From assembly GCA_015061775.1 (NCBI GenBank), contig SUVY01000006.1:1-64000 (forward strand): a stretch of DNA of 64,000 nucleotides. The letters are read 5' to 3'. A program made the position numbers and the translations under genes. Positions 1-7,620 of this stretch are shown one piece after another. Each line of letters starts with the position of its first letter. Within the stretch, counting starts at the first letter, position 1. Origin of the DNA: Lentisphaerota bacterium. Lineage in GTDB: Bacteria; Verrucomicrobiota; Lentisphaeria; Victivallales; Victivallaceae. The notes under the pieces were generated by a model. It had not been told where the DNA came from. It did not search any database and saw only the letters and a program-made list of their open reading frames with translations.

Positions 1-16
1 TCATGTATCCAGAGGT

Positions 17-74
17 GCAGGGGACTCTCCCCTGCCGGGAGATTTTTAAGAGGCAAGCAGCCTCTTAAACTCCC
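17..74. repeat. Two adjacent hairpins at the window edge
   Basis: Two inverted repeats lie side by side. The first has a perfect 8-bp stem (17-24 with 28-35, arm GCAGGGGA). The second pairs GGGAG plus TTAAGAGGC (37-54) with GCCTCTTAAACTCCC (60-74), with three unpaired bases in the left arm. They probably end an intergenic element or a transcript that starts left of the window. No T-tract follows, so a standard terminator is not supported. Confidence 0.5.
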
Positions 75-194
75 TCACCATACGATGCTGAAACAATAAG
101 GTTTTGCCCTTTTTCCCGAACTGTACACCTTGTATTGTTATTCCGCATGATGTATATTTAGCCATCTGCAACTTTTTCAATATGAGGTATCCGG

Positions 195-2663
195 ATGAAT
201 TCTGTCAAACTGCATCTTAATGGAAATGTTCTGGCCGCTGAAAGCTCCTGCGGAGTTGCAAAACGCTTTGATTTTCCCGCAGCGGCGATCTCTGTGGATG
301 GCGTAAGAGTCGAAGCATCAACTCCCGTCGGTACTCCGCTCAAGCTGGACAACGGCGGCTGGCAGGCTCTGTTTGCAGACCGGAACTTCAACTTCAAAGT
401 GACAGTATATCCGGCTGAGCAGGGCAGCTGGTTTTTCAAGCAGGTGGAGATCACGACCGACCTTTCTCGCCCGCCGACTCCGGACTATGTGGAAGTGGAT
501 TTTCAAAAGCAGGCGGTTTCCAATCTTGAGTCACGCGGCTATATGTGCAGCGGCACAGACATTCAATCTATCGTCAACGAAGAGGAGGGGCACGGTATCG
601 TTCCGGGCTGCGGCTATCCTCTGGTCGCAGATGATATGTTTACCGGAATCGAGCACCCTGCCGCATACAACACCATTGTCTCTGAAAAAGACGGAGTTTA
701 TCAATGGTATCTCCGGCACTTCCCCGTCTGGCAGAATTCCGTTATCACCTCATGCCGCGCCGTCATCGCCCTCGGAGACGATCCGCGGACTCTGTTATTT
801 GATTATATAGACACCTTCCGGCTTCCCGTCAGAAAGACTCCTGCGGTCGCATTCAACACCTTCTGGAGCGATCCTTATCAGGGAAACTATGAATATAATG
901 TCACCCAAGAGAGCTATATCAGTCTCTTGAACGCCTTCCGGAAGCTTGATCTGCGTCCTGAGTTATACTCTCTCGACGCGGGCTGGCAGGACAGGCAAAG
1001 CATCCTGCGCGCCAAAGAGTCCTACGGCGGAGAGCAGGAGTTGATCAGCATTGCACAAAAGTTCCGCGCTGCCGGTTCCGACCTCTCTCTCTGGGTATCG
1101 CCCAACGGTCCAGTGGGTATATCCACAGACTATCTGCGCTCTCAGGGCTTTGAAGTCGGCGAAGGCAAAAGCTGTCACTACTGTTACGGCTCCTACGGAG
1201 TTCTGCTCGACAAAAAATTAGAAGACGCCTTGACCGAACGCGTCCGTGAACTCGTCTCTCAGGAGTACTCCGTGCGTCACTTCAAAGTTGACTGGGACAA
1301 TGAGTGTGCGTCAAACGACGCATTCTCCGAAAAGTATCCCACCCGTAACCATGTGCGCGAAGCGACTCTCGACATCATGGCGCGCATCAATCAGGCGGCA
1401 AGAGACATCTGTCCGGAGATCCTCACACGCAATGGCCGCTGGCCCTCTCCGTGGTATCTCGACCGCTCCAGCCACGTCTCGCTTCCCAACTGCGGAGACA
1501 GCGAATTCGCCTCTCTGCCTGCCCTCAGTCAGCGCGATGCCGGAACCAACCACCGCGATCTTATATACTGGTGTGTTTTTGTCCGCGACAAAACGATTTT
1601 TCCGCTCGACGTATTCGACAATCACGAGTTTGCCCACTCGCTTCGCAACCCGTTTCAGGAGACTCCGGGAGTCTGGAGCAACACCTGTGTCTGGGCGGTC
1701 ATGCGCGGCACATCATATCATCAGCTCGCCCTCATGCCGGAGTCCCTCGAAGATTGGCAGGCTGATATCCTCAGGCATACTCTTGCCATGCTGAGGGAAA
1801 ACACTCAGCGGATCGTAACTCCGCGCTCCCGCATGATCGGAGACAATCCTGGAAACGGCGGTATTTACGGTTTCGTCCATCCCGCTCCCGACGGCAGCTG
1901 CACCCTCGCTCTGCGCAACGCCTCCCCGCTTCCGCAGGAGTACATCCTTCCGGACGAAGCCCCCTTCTATGAGCAGAGCTACCCGGACTGCCGCCGCTTT
2001 AAAGCTGGAGAAAAGGTCCTGTTCGCTCCGCATGAAGTCAAAGTGCTCAACGGAACCATTTCCGATAAGCCGCTTTTTGCCTATTACCCCTGCCAGCTCA
2101 CCAAAGAGCCCGATGGCTCTTGCCGCTGTTTCCTTCCGGCTTCTGCACGTCCTGACGTTCTGCCTATCCACCAGATCCCGGAACTCAAACAGTGTTATTG
2201 CAACACGGATTTTAAGGAGGAGCTCACCGAATTTACCTTCGGAGTCATGGTACCGTGGCGTATGCGCGAATTCAAAGCTGTTTTCAAAATAGCCAAAGCC
2301 GACTGCACCGCCGCCGATATAGAAGTGAGAACCTCCCGCATGAAAGACTGCAGAACCAGCGCATACTCAATACCCTTTGCCGAGATTCCCTACGGAATCC
2401 CCGGAGCAGGGCAGCGCAAAAATCCCGACACTTACCCCGGGAAAAACTGCCGCTACTTCACAGCAGACCTTCCCCAGGGCGGAGAGGTTTTCTTCAGCAT
2501 CACCCTGAAAAGAAAAGATATATCACCCGGGGATATCGAACTCTGGGTCTCCGGTTACGAAGCTCCGGCACGCTCTCCGGAACTAACATCCCCCACCATC
2601 ACACCACCCCTGCTCCCCCTCCCATTCCCTCCGGGCTTCCCCCGCAGTCTGCGTTTGTTGTAA
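195..2663 (+). CDS. GH36-like alpha-galactosidase family glycosidase
   Basis: This 822-aa protein has the layout of GH36/melibiase-type glycosidases: an N-terminal beta-rich part (about residues 1-200), a TIM barrel that opens near F220 (FNTFWSDPYQG), and a C-terminal beta domain. D261-W264 (DAGW) and K364-V-D366-W-D matches the family K-x-D motif, so D366 is the likely nucleophile. The expected role is removal of alpha-galactosyl or related residues. The exact substrate cannot be read from sequence, and no clear signal peptide is seen, so the enzyme is probably cytoplasmic. The start is preceded by GAGG. The last 20 or so residues are proline-rich and read towards the flank of the hairpin element that follows, so they may be a late addition rather than part of the fold. 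Confidence 0.8.
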   Translation: MNSVKLHLNGNVLAAESSCGVAKRFDFPAAAISVDGVRVEASTPVGTPLKLDNGGWQALFADRNFNFKVTVYPAEQGSWFFKQVEITTDLSRPPTPDYVEVDFQKQAVSNLESRGYMCSGTDIQSIVNEEEGHGIVPGCGYPLVADDMFTGIEHPAAYNTIVSEKDGVYQWYLRHFPVWQNSVITSCRAVIALGDDPRTLLFDYIDTFRLPVRKTPAVAFNTFWSDPYQGNYEYNVTQESYISLLNAFRKLDLRPELYSLDAGWQDRQSILRAKESYGGEQELISIAQKFRAAGSDLSLWVSPNGPVGISTDYLRSQGFEVGEGKSCHYCYGSYGVLLDKKLEDALTERVRELVSQEYSVRHFKVDWDNECASNDAFSEKYPTRNHVREATLDIMARINQAARDICPEILTRNGRWPSPWYLDRSSHVSLPNCGDSEFASLPALSQRDAGTNHRDLIYWCVFVRDKTIFPLDVFDNHEFAHSLRNPFQETPGVWSNTCVWAVMRGTSYHQLALMPESLEDWQADILRHTLAMLRENTQRIVTPRSRMIGDNPGNGGIYGFVHPAPDGSCTLALRNASPLPQEYILPDEAPFYEQSYPDCRRFKAGEKVLFAPHEVKVLNGTISDKPLFAYYPCQLTKEPDGSCRCFLPASARPDVLPIHQIPELKQCYCNTDFKEELTEFTFGVMVPWRMREFKAVFKIAKADCTAADIEVRTSRMKDCRTSAYSIPFAEIPYGIPGAGQRKNPDTYPGKNCRYFTADLPQGGEVFFSITLKRKDISPGDIELWVSGYEAPARSPELTSPTITPPLLPLPFPPGFPRSLRLL

Positions 2664-2680
2664 GGAGAGAAAAGGGGTTG

Positions 2681-2776
2681 TTTTTTGGGCGTCGGGGAAA
2701 GGGCGAAAACTTTTTTTCGCGTGAAAAAAAGTTTTCGCCCTCTCCCCAAACCCCTCTCCCACTTTCAAAAAAAGCG
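2681..2776 (-). repeat. Type 1 palindromic element, copy A
   Basis: Stem 2694-2718 pairs with 2723-2747 (25 positions, one mismatch), loop GCGT. The inner stem of 18 bp is perfect. The right flank ends in TTTCAAAAAAAGCG, the variant form of the TTCAAGAAAAGCG end shared by the other copies. It lies just downstream of the glycosidase stop codon. Confidence 0.8.
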
Positions 2777-3150
2777 TTTTTGTGGTGTCGCGCCCTCCCG
2801 TTGGTCGGGCTTGATCGGGGGACAGCGGTCTCGTTTCCGCCCCGGCATAGATTTGCGTTGGCTGGCGTGCAGAGTAGTTTTGTATGTTTCCTAACGAACG
2901 TTCCCACCCAGTTGGTCGCCCCCGGGTATGCTGTACGCGTTTGTTTGCGGCGCGGCTTGGCGATGCCGGGCTCTTTGTGCAACGGCGATTGTTGGCGTCT
3001 TTTACTTTTCGGCTTTGTTTCCCATCCCGGGAGATAATCACGACCGCCGCGACGCAGCAGCAAGGCGCGAGATTGCACACGGGGCGACGACGTCGGTCAT
3101 CTTTCTTCACAACATTCGAGATATTAACACTTTATAAATAATAATCGTAT
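2777..3150. other. Orphan intergenic stretch with no gene
   Basis: About 370 bases between hairpin copies A and B. The open frames across it run on through the palindromes and encode Arg/Pro-rich low-complexity protein with no family resemblance, so none is called. Two similar GTTGGTCG-type words (near 2800 and 2910) and a GC-rich stretch at 2930-3090 are visible, followed by an AT-rich stretch (3115-3150). No tRNA or known RNA fold was recognised. Confidence 0.5.
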
Positions 3151-3254
3151 AAGAACTCCGCTTTTCTTGAAGTGGGAAGGGGGCGCGGGGGAAGGGAGAA
3201 ACCTCTTTTCCCGTGAAAAGAAGTTTCTCCCTTCCCCCGCATCATCTCCCCATA
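3151..3254 (+). repeat. Type 1 palindromic element, copy B
   Basis: AAGAACTCCGCTTTTCTTGA starts the element. Stem 3185-3210 pairs with 3215-3240 (26 positions, one C-A mismatch), loop CCGT. CATCATCTCCCC follows. The stem sequence is the same as in copy H except for the mismatch. It ends 9 bases from the stop codon of the minus-strand lipoprotein gene. Confidence 0.85.
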
Positions 3255-3262
3255 CCAAAAAC

Positions 3263-3832
3263 CTACTTTTTCTTGGCGCGTGCCGGAGCGGATGGGCGGA
3301 CTGTTATAGCTGAAATTTTGCTTTCTGCTGATACTGAGCGGAGATTGAGACGTGCTTTTATGAAATAGCGGCGTTCGGTTCCGGGTTTGACGATGAGGTG
3401 TTCGAGGAAGGGGAGCGGAACATCGACCGATACAAACATTTTTGCTCCGAGTTTGAGCGGATAGCGCATGACAGGGCGTTTGGGAACGACAGTATAGGTG
3501 ACCCAGCGGTCCTCTTCCGGGCCGGCCTGCTGCGGAAACCATATCTGGCAAGACACTTCGATATTGTCCGCTTCGTTGGTGAACCACTCCGGAATACTCA
3601 CAGGAGTATTGTTCAAATTCCGCAGGATAAAGGTGATTTTTTTATCTTTGCCTGCAATAAGTTCCGGAGTTCCCGATACAGCAAGCTCAAGTTTGGCTCC
3701 TTCGACCTCAGGAAAAGTCTGACGGTCAACAGCTCCGAGATGGCTTTTCATTTTTTCGACTTTTTCCACCCGGCTCTGGCATCCTGAAAGCATGAGGGCG
3801 CACAACATACTGAAGACAAAAAATATTTTCAT
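3263..3832 (-). CDS. Hypothetical lipoprotein
   Basis: 189 aa. The N-terminus is a lipoprotein signal: positively charged start, hydrophobic stretch 4-15, then L15-S-G-C18, so C18 should be lipidated after signal peptidase II cleavage. The mature part is mostly beta-like and reads like an Ig-like or DUF-type domain (residues about 45-180, with runs such as KKITFILRNLNNTPVSIPEW), but no named family was recognised. The tail is basic (RAKKK). It has its own promoter (3893-3921, minus strand) and ends against hairpin copy B, so it looks monocistronic. Its role is unknown. Confidence 0.75.
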   Translation of the reverse strand: MKIFFVFSMLCALMLSGCQSRVEKVEKMKSHLGAVDRQTFPEVEGAKLELAVSGTPELIAGKDKKITFILRNLNNTPVSIPEWFTNEADNIEVSCQIWFPQQAGPEEDRWVTYTVVPKRPVMRYPLKLGAKMFVSVDVPLPFLEHLIVKPGTERRYFIKARLNLRSVSAESKISAITVRPSAPARAKKK

Positions 3833-3892
3833 GGCAAATTTCCTCTGGATTGGATTTGTTGTATTCCTGTAACAAAGCTGCAGTACTATAAT

Positions 3893-3921
3893 AAGATACT
3901 GCTGTCAATACGATTTGTCAA
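3893..3921 (-). promoter_or_regulatory. Sigma70-type promoter of the lipoprotein gene
   Basis: On the minus strand TTGACA (3921-3916), a 17-base spacer and TATCTT (3898-3893) lie about 60 bases before the start codon of the gene at 3832. Confidence 0.55.
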
Positions 3922-4034
3922 ATATATAATGCGCTTTTTCTGTGGTTACCTCATGAAAGGAAGATACACGCTGTTCCGGGAGTTGTATGCGCTGCGGGAA
4001 AGAAAAAAACTGCGGTAAAAAATTAAATTTCTCC

Positions 4035-4063
4035 TTGAAAAAATCGTATTTTACGAATATATT
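4035..4063 (+). promoter_or_regulatory. Sigma70-type promoter of guaA
   Basis: TTGAAA (4035-4040), exactly 17 bases, then TATATT (4058-4063). The predicted transcript starts near 4070, about 30 bases before the guaA start. Confidence 0.6.
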
Positions 4064-4100
4064 TTATGATAACAAAACACTTTTTTCAAGTGAGGTTTTT

Positions 4101-5363
4101 ATGAAACAGACTCCCGAAACAGTAGTCCTTTTGAATTTCGGATGCACCGACATCCAGAAGTTCGCCCGCGCGATCCGGGACAAGCACATCTACACGATGG
4201 TAATGCCCTACACAGTCACCGCTGAGCGCGTCATGCAGGAAAATCCTGTCGGTCTGATCGTCTGTGCCGATGCCGGCACTCCTGACCGCAGCGATGCCAA
4301 AGCCAAATTTTCCGCTCTCAACCTGCCGATGCTTGACCTTGCCGGCAAAGAATTGTGCGCCGCTAAGGCGGTCGATTTCTGCGTCAACGAGTGCAAATGC
4401 TCATGCAGCTGGGTGATGGATAAATTCATCGACGAAGCAGTTGCCGACATCCGCAACCAGGTCGGAGACGCCAAAGTTGTCCTCGGACTCTCCGGAGGAG
4501 TTGACTCCTCTGTCGTAGCCGCCCTCATCCACAAGGCGATCGGAGACCAGCTCACCTGCGTCTTCGTCAATCACGGTCTGCTCCGCAAACACGAGCCCGA
4601 AATGGTTCAGGAGGTCTTTGCGCGTAACTTCAACATGAATCTCTGCTATGTCGATGCCAGCGACCGCTTCCTTGATAAGCTCAAAGGAGTCGCCGATCCC
4701 GAGCAGAAACGCAAAATCATCGGTAAAGAATTCATCGAAGTCTTTGCCGAAGCCGCCGCAAAGATCGATGCGCCCTTCCTCGGACAGGGAACCATCTACC
4801 CCGATATTCTTGAGAGCATTCCGCTCGACGGAGATCCCAACGCGGTCATCAAGAGTCACCACAACGTCGGCGGACTTCCGGAAAACATGAAGTTCAAACT
4901 CGTCGAGCCTGTCGAGAGACTTTTCAAGGATGAAGTTCGTGAAGTCGGCAGACTCCTCGGACTGCCCTCCGAGCTGCTCGACCGTCATCCCTTCCCGGGT
5001 CCCTCCCTTGGAGTCAGACACGTGGGAGCCATTGAGCGCGATACTCTCGAAATTCTCCGTAATGCCGATAATATCGTTACAGAAGAGCTCCTCAAGTCCG
5101 GCTGGTACCACAAGACCTGGCAGACCTTTGCCATCTTCGTGCCCGTCAAGACCGTCGGAATCAAAAACGGTAAACGTTCATACGATTATGTTATCGCTAT
5201 CCGCTCGATCAACAGTGTGGATGCGGTCACAGCGCAAGTCGTCCACCTTCCCTGGGAACTTCTCGATACCATGATGAGCCGCATCATCAAAGAAGTCGAT
5301 GGAGTCAACCGTGTCGTTTACGACATCACCGCCAAACCCCCGGGCACAATCGAGTGGGAATAA
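4101..5363 (+). CDS. guaA: GMP synthase with degenerate glutaminase domain
   Basis: 420 aa against about 510-525 for usual GuaA. It makes GMP from XMP and ATP in purine synthesis. The ATP-pyrophosphatase domain is complete: P-loop S131-G-G-V-D-S136, then QLTCVFVNHGLLRK, GQGTIYPD and HPFPGPSLGVR, with the C-terminal dimerisation part ending KPPGTIEWE. The N-terminal amidotransferase domain is cut to about 105 residues. Its first half still aligns (LLNFGCTDIQKFARAIR), but the GICYG nucleophile-elbow motif and the later HPEV(T)H segment with the catalytic His and Glu are gone. Glutamine hydrolysis should therefore be lost. The enzyme probably uses free NH3 or an unlinked glutaminase partner. The start at 4101 has TGAGG upstream; an in-frame extension to 3987 overlaps the promoter and is unlikely. 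Confidence 0.9.
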   Translation: MKQTPETVVLLNFGCTDIQKFARAIRDKHIYTMVMPYTVTAERVMQENPVGLIVCADAGTPDRSDAKAKFSALNLPMLDLAGKELCAAKAVDFCVNECKCSCSWVMDKFIDEAVADIRNQVGDAKVVLGLSGGVDSSVVAALIHKAIGDQLTCVFVNHGLLRKHEPEMVQEVFARNFNMNLCYVDASDRFLDKLKGVADPEQKRKIIGKEFIEVFAEAAAKIDAPFLGQGTIYPDILESIPLDGDPNAVIKSHHNVGGLPENMKFKLVEPVERLFKDEVREVGRLLGLPSELLDRHPFPGPSLGVRHVGAIERDTLEILRNADNIVTEELLKSGWYHKTWQTFAIFVPVKTVGIKNGKRSYDYVIAIRSINSVDAVTAQVVHLPWELLDTMMSRIIKEVDGVNRVVYDITAKPPGTIEWE

Positions 5364-5374
5364 TTTTCCCCTCC

Positions 5375-5414
5375 AAAAAAAATGGAAACGCCTCAAAACG
5401 TTTCCGTTTTTTTA
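5375..5414. terminator. Bidirectional intrinsic terminator after guaA
   Basis: GGAAACG (5384-5390) pairs with CGTTTCC (5399-5405), with an A-run before and GTTTTTTTA after, 12 bases past the guaA stop codon. The flanking A and T runs allow it to work in both directions. Confidence 0.8.
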
Positions 5415-5442
5415 TTGAAGAAATTGAAGGGGGATAGTTGGG

Positions 5443-5730
5443 GGAGGTTTTGTTTGCGCTTCGTGCGCTTTTTTTGCGCTGTCGCTGGGCAGCCTCGCTT
5501 GCGCTTCGCGCGCTTTTTTGCGCTGTCGCGCGGCAGCCTCGCTTGCGCTTCGCGCTCGCTCGCAACGTGCTGCGTGGGCGGTTTTGCTGGCGCAAAACTG
5601 CGCCGGAGGTTTTGTTTGCGCTTCGCGCTTTTTTTTATGTCTCGCTTTGCTGGGCAAAGCTCGGAATTGAGGAGACAACTTTGTTGTAACAAAGTTTTCC
5701 CCTCAAACTCCCTTTTCAAAGAACTTTGGG
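5443..5730 (-). repeat. Type 2 composite palindromic element, copy C
   Basis: Read on the minus strand: CCCAAAGTTCTTTGAAAAGG, then a hairpin (5669-5704, core AACTTTGTT/AACAAAGTT at 5677-5696), then GAGCTTTGC...GCAAAGCGAG (near 5642-5662), then AAGCGCGAAGCGC. The same order occurs in copy F at 31524-31665. Beyond it lie two near-identical 44-45 bp direct repeats (5456-5500 and 5501-5544) and a 21-bp direct repeat (5443-5463, 5605-5625). It fills most of the 379-base gap between guaA and the minus-strand purN-like gene. No gene is seen here. Confidence 0.75.
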
Positions 5731-5742
5731 TACTTTTGTTAT

Positions 5743-6630
5743 TTAGATCAGGCGGGGTTTCGGCGCATCGTTTTCCGGATACTCTATTGTCTCCACCGCC
5801 TCAAATTTTCCGTCGATCTCATAGTAGAGCTGATCTCCGCAAACCGCGTATTTGCCCAGCGAAAAATCCGCCACTACCTTCGGGAATATCACATGGTCTC
5901 CGTGGTATTTCAGCTCCTCAAGACTCGCATCTGCCACCTCTCTCAAGCGGTCGGTCGGCGTCACTCCCGGAATTCTTATCTCATACAGTTTTTTTAAACG
6001 GGATATTATCGCTCCATCCAGTTTGGGCGCGATCGGAGCCGATACCCCGAGAATAGGACCTGAATCCATATCGCTGTTTCCGTCTCCTGAATAGGGTTGC
6101 GCCAGTATCACGCTGCTTCTCAGTCCGGATACTCCATCGAGTATTGCCATCTCCACCGGAAGATGGTGCAGTCCTGTATAAAGTCTTCTGCCGCTCTCAT
6201 CCGTCGCTGTAAGGTCTCCGGGATGCACGTTGAGCAGCGGAAGCTTCGCCGCAAGATTCGTCAGCGGAATAAAACCTGCCAACGCTCCAAAATCCGGTGA
6301 AAACGGCTCGATAGCCTTTTCCAGTTCTGCATTCCACAGGTTTCTCAGCTCTCTTCTGCGCGGAGTATCCAGGCGGATGCTGCTCTCTCCGTTTTTGCGG
6401 TAGAAGTCGAATATATCGCACTCCACAAGAGGAAGATGGTACATCGACGCTATCTCTCGCGCCCGGCATCTCTCAGGACGGTCGGTCACCAGAGCACAGA
6501 TATTGAATGGAGAGTTTTCCATCCTCGATGCCCGGATCAGCACTTCGGCATTGCTTCCTGAGCCGCTCATCAGCACGATCACCCGAGCCTGCCGGTCGAG
6601 TTTCGGAAAAAGTCTTTTCGGTGTTGTCAT
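5743..6630 (-). CDS. PurN-like formyltransferase
   Basis: 295 aa, longer than the usual 190-215 aa of phosphoribosylglycinamide formyltransferase (PurN). S22-G-S-G-S-N27 matches the PurN nucleotide-binding start. N134-V-H136-P fits the catalytic N-x-HP motif. D189-S-G-P-I fits the D-x-G-x-I segment that carries the catalytic Asp. Between these the protein is divergent: HP is followed by GDLT instead of the usual SLLP-type loop, and there is an insertion around residues 75-100 plus a C-terminal extension with FPKVVADFSLGKYAV. The likely role is formyl transfer from formyl-tetrahydrofolate, in purine synthesis or on another amine. The start overlaps the stop of the ROK gene by 4 bases (ATGA), which suggests translational coupling. 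Confidence 0.7.
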   Translation of the reverse strand: MTTPKRLFPKLDRQARVIVLMSGSGSNAEVLIRASRMENSPFNICALVTDRPERCRAREIASMYHLPLVECDIFDFYRKNGESSIRLDTPRRRELRNLWNAELEKAIEPFSPDFGALAGFIPLTNLAAKLPLLNVHPGDLTATDESGRRLYTGLHHLPVEMAILDGVSGLRSSVILAQPYSGDGNSDMDSGPILGVSAPIAPKLDGAIISRLKKLYEIRIPGVTPTDRLREVADASLEELKYHGDHVIFPKVVADFSLGKYAVCGDQLYYEIDGKFEAVETIEYPENDAPKPRLI

Positions 6631-7619
6631 TTTATTCCGCCTTTCTTATAGTTTTCACGCGCCGCACAGAGTGCTGCAGCGTCTCCGGTACTTTCCCCCA
6701 GCTGCGCCGGAACTATTTTCACATCGCGCAGGTTATTGGAAAGTGCCTCTTTTTTCAGTATTTCTTCCATCGCCGGACGCAGAAACTCTCCGCTCCTGAC
6801 GAATATGCTGCCTATTGCTATTACTTCGGGGTTGAAGAGGTCGATTGCTATCGACAATCCCCTGCCGAGCATCTCTCCGCTCTTGCGGAATATCGCAAGT
6901 GCATCGGAATCCCCTTCACGCGCAAGCTCTCCGAGCCTTTTGGCGTCGAGCTTTGATATCGCTTCTTCATCCATTGCCCAGCTCACAGGATTCCCTGCCG
7001 CAAGCCGCTCTGACGCCAAGTTCTGCATCTGCCGCGCCAGACCTGCTCCTGAACAGAAGCCCTCAAAGGAGCCGGCTTTGCCGTACCCCACGGGTCCGTC
7101 ATCTGCGAGGGTGATGTGTCCGAGCTCTCCTGCGTTGCCGCTTGCTCCGTAGAGCAGTCTGCCGTCGATGATGACTCCTGCTCCAAGCCCGGTGCCGAAG
7201 GTGAGAAAGAGCATATTGTCAACGCCTCTGCCTGCTCCATATCTCCACTCGGCAAGAGCACCTGCGTTGGCATCGTTTTCAAGATAGCTCTCAAGCCCCG
7301 TCTGCTCAGAAGCCCAACGGCAGATTGGAATATCATCCCATCCGGGAAGATTGGGAGGTGACTGTATCAATCCGAGCTTTGAATTGAGCGGTCCGCCGCA
7401 AGATATTCCGAGGGCAGCGGGTTTTTCTCCTGTCTCTTTTATTATCTCTTCAAGCTCTCTGCCCAGACGAAAAACACACTCTCTGGCATTTTTGCACTCT
7501 GAAGTGGCAAAACGGCGTTTTTCCAATACTTTAAATTCGCGGTCATCGAGATATCCCACGAGGCTTGCGCACTTGGTTCCGCCTATATCATAAGCTGCAA
7601 AAATATTGCTGTTTTTCAT
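6627..7619 (-). CDS. ROK-family sugar kinase lacking the zinc cysteines
   Basis: 330 aa, normal for ROK kinases. D11-I-G-G-T-K16 is the ATP phosphate loop and E114-N-D116 holds the catalytic Asp. G167-H168-I keeps the zinc-ligand His, but the usual CxCGxxGC cluster is replaced: the three Cys positions are V177, Y179 and S184. The paralogue at 11612 keeps all of them. The expected reaction is ATP-dependent phosphorylation of a hexose or N-acetylhexosamine. The missing zinc site makes substrate prediction unsafe. The start ATG at 7619 lies 1 base past the kinase gene's stop codon, and the end overlaps the PurN-like gene by 4 bases, so these genes share one transcript. Confidence 0.85.
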   Translation of the reverse strand: MKNSNIFAAYDIGGTKCASLVGYLDDREFKVLEKRRFATSECKNARECVFRLGRELEEIIKETGEKPAALGISCGGPLNSKLGLIQSPPNLPGWDDIPICRWASEQTGLESYLENDANAGALAEWRYGAGRGVDNMLFLTFGTGLGAGVIIDGRLLYGASGNAGELGHITLADDGPVGYGKAGSFEGFCSGAGLARQMQNLASERLAAGNPVSWAMDEEAISKLDAKRLGELAREGDSDALAIFRKSGEMLGRGLSIAIDLFNPEVIAIGSIFVRSGEFLRPAMEEILKKEALSNNLRDVKIVPAQLGESTGDAAALCAARENYKKGGIK

Positions 7620-7620
7620 A

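Noticed and set aside
2694-2747. Type 1 hairpins as ordinary intrinsic terminators
   Set aside because: Stems of 23-27 bp lack a following T-tract, real terminators are separately present (5384-5413, 17415-17451, 48008-48041), and one copy (E) lies upstream of a gene.
2583-3110. A 175-aa minus-strand open frame across the spacer and hairpin copy A
   Set aside because: It runs through the palindrome, is Arg/Pro-rich and low-complexity, has no family resemblance, and nearby frames on both strands are equally open, as expected in GC-rich non-coding DNA.
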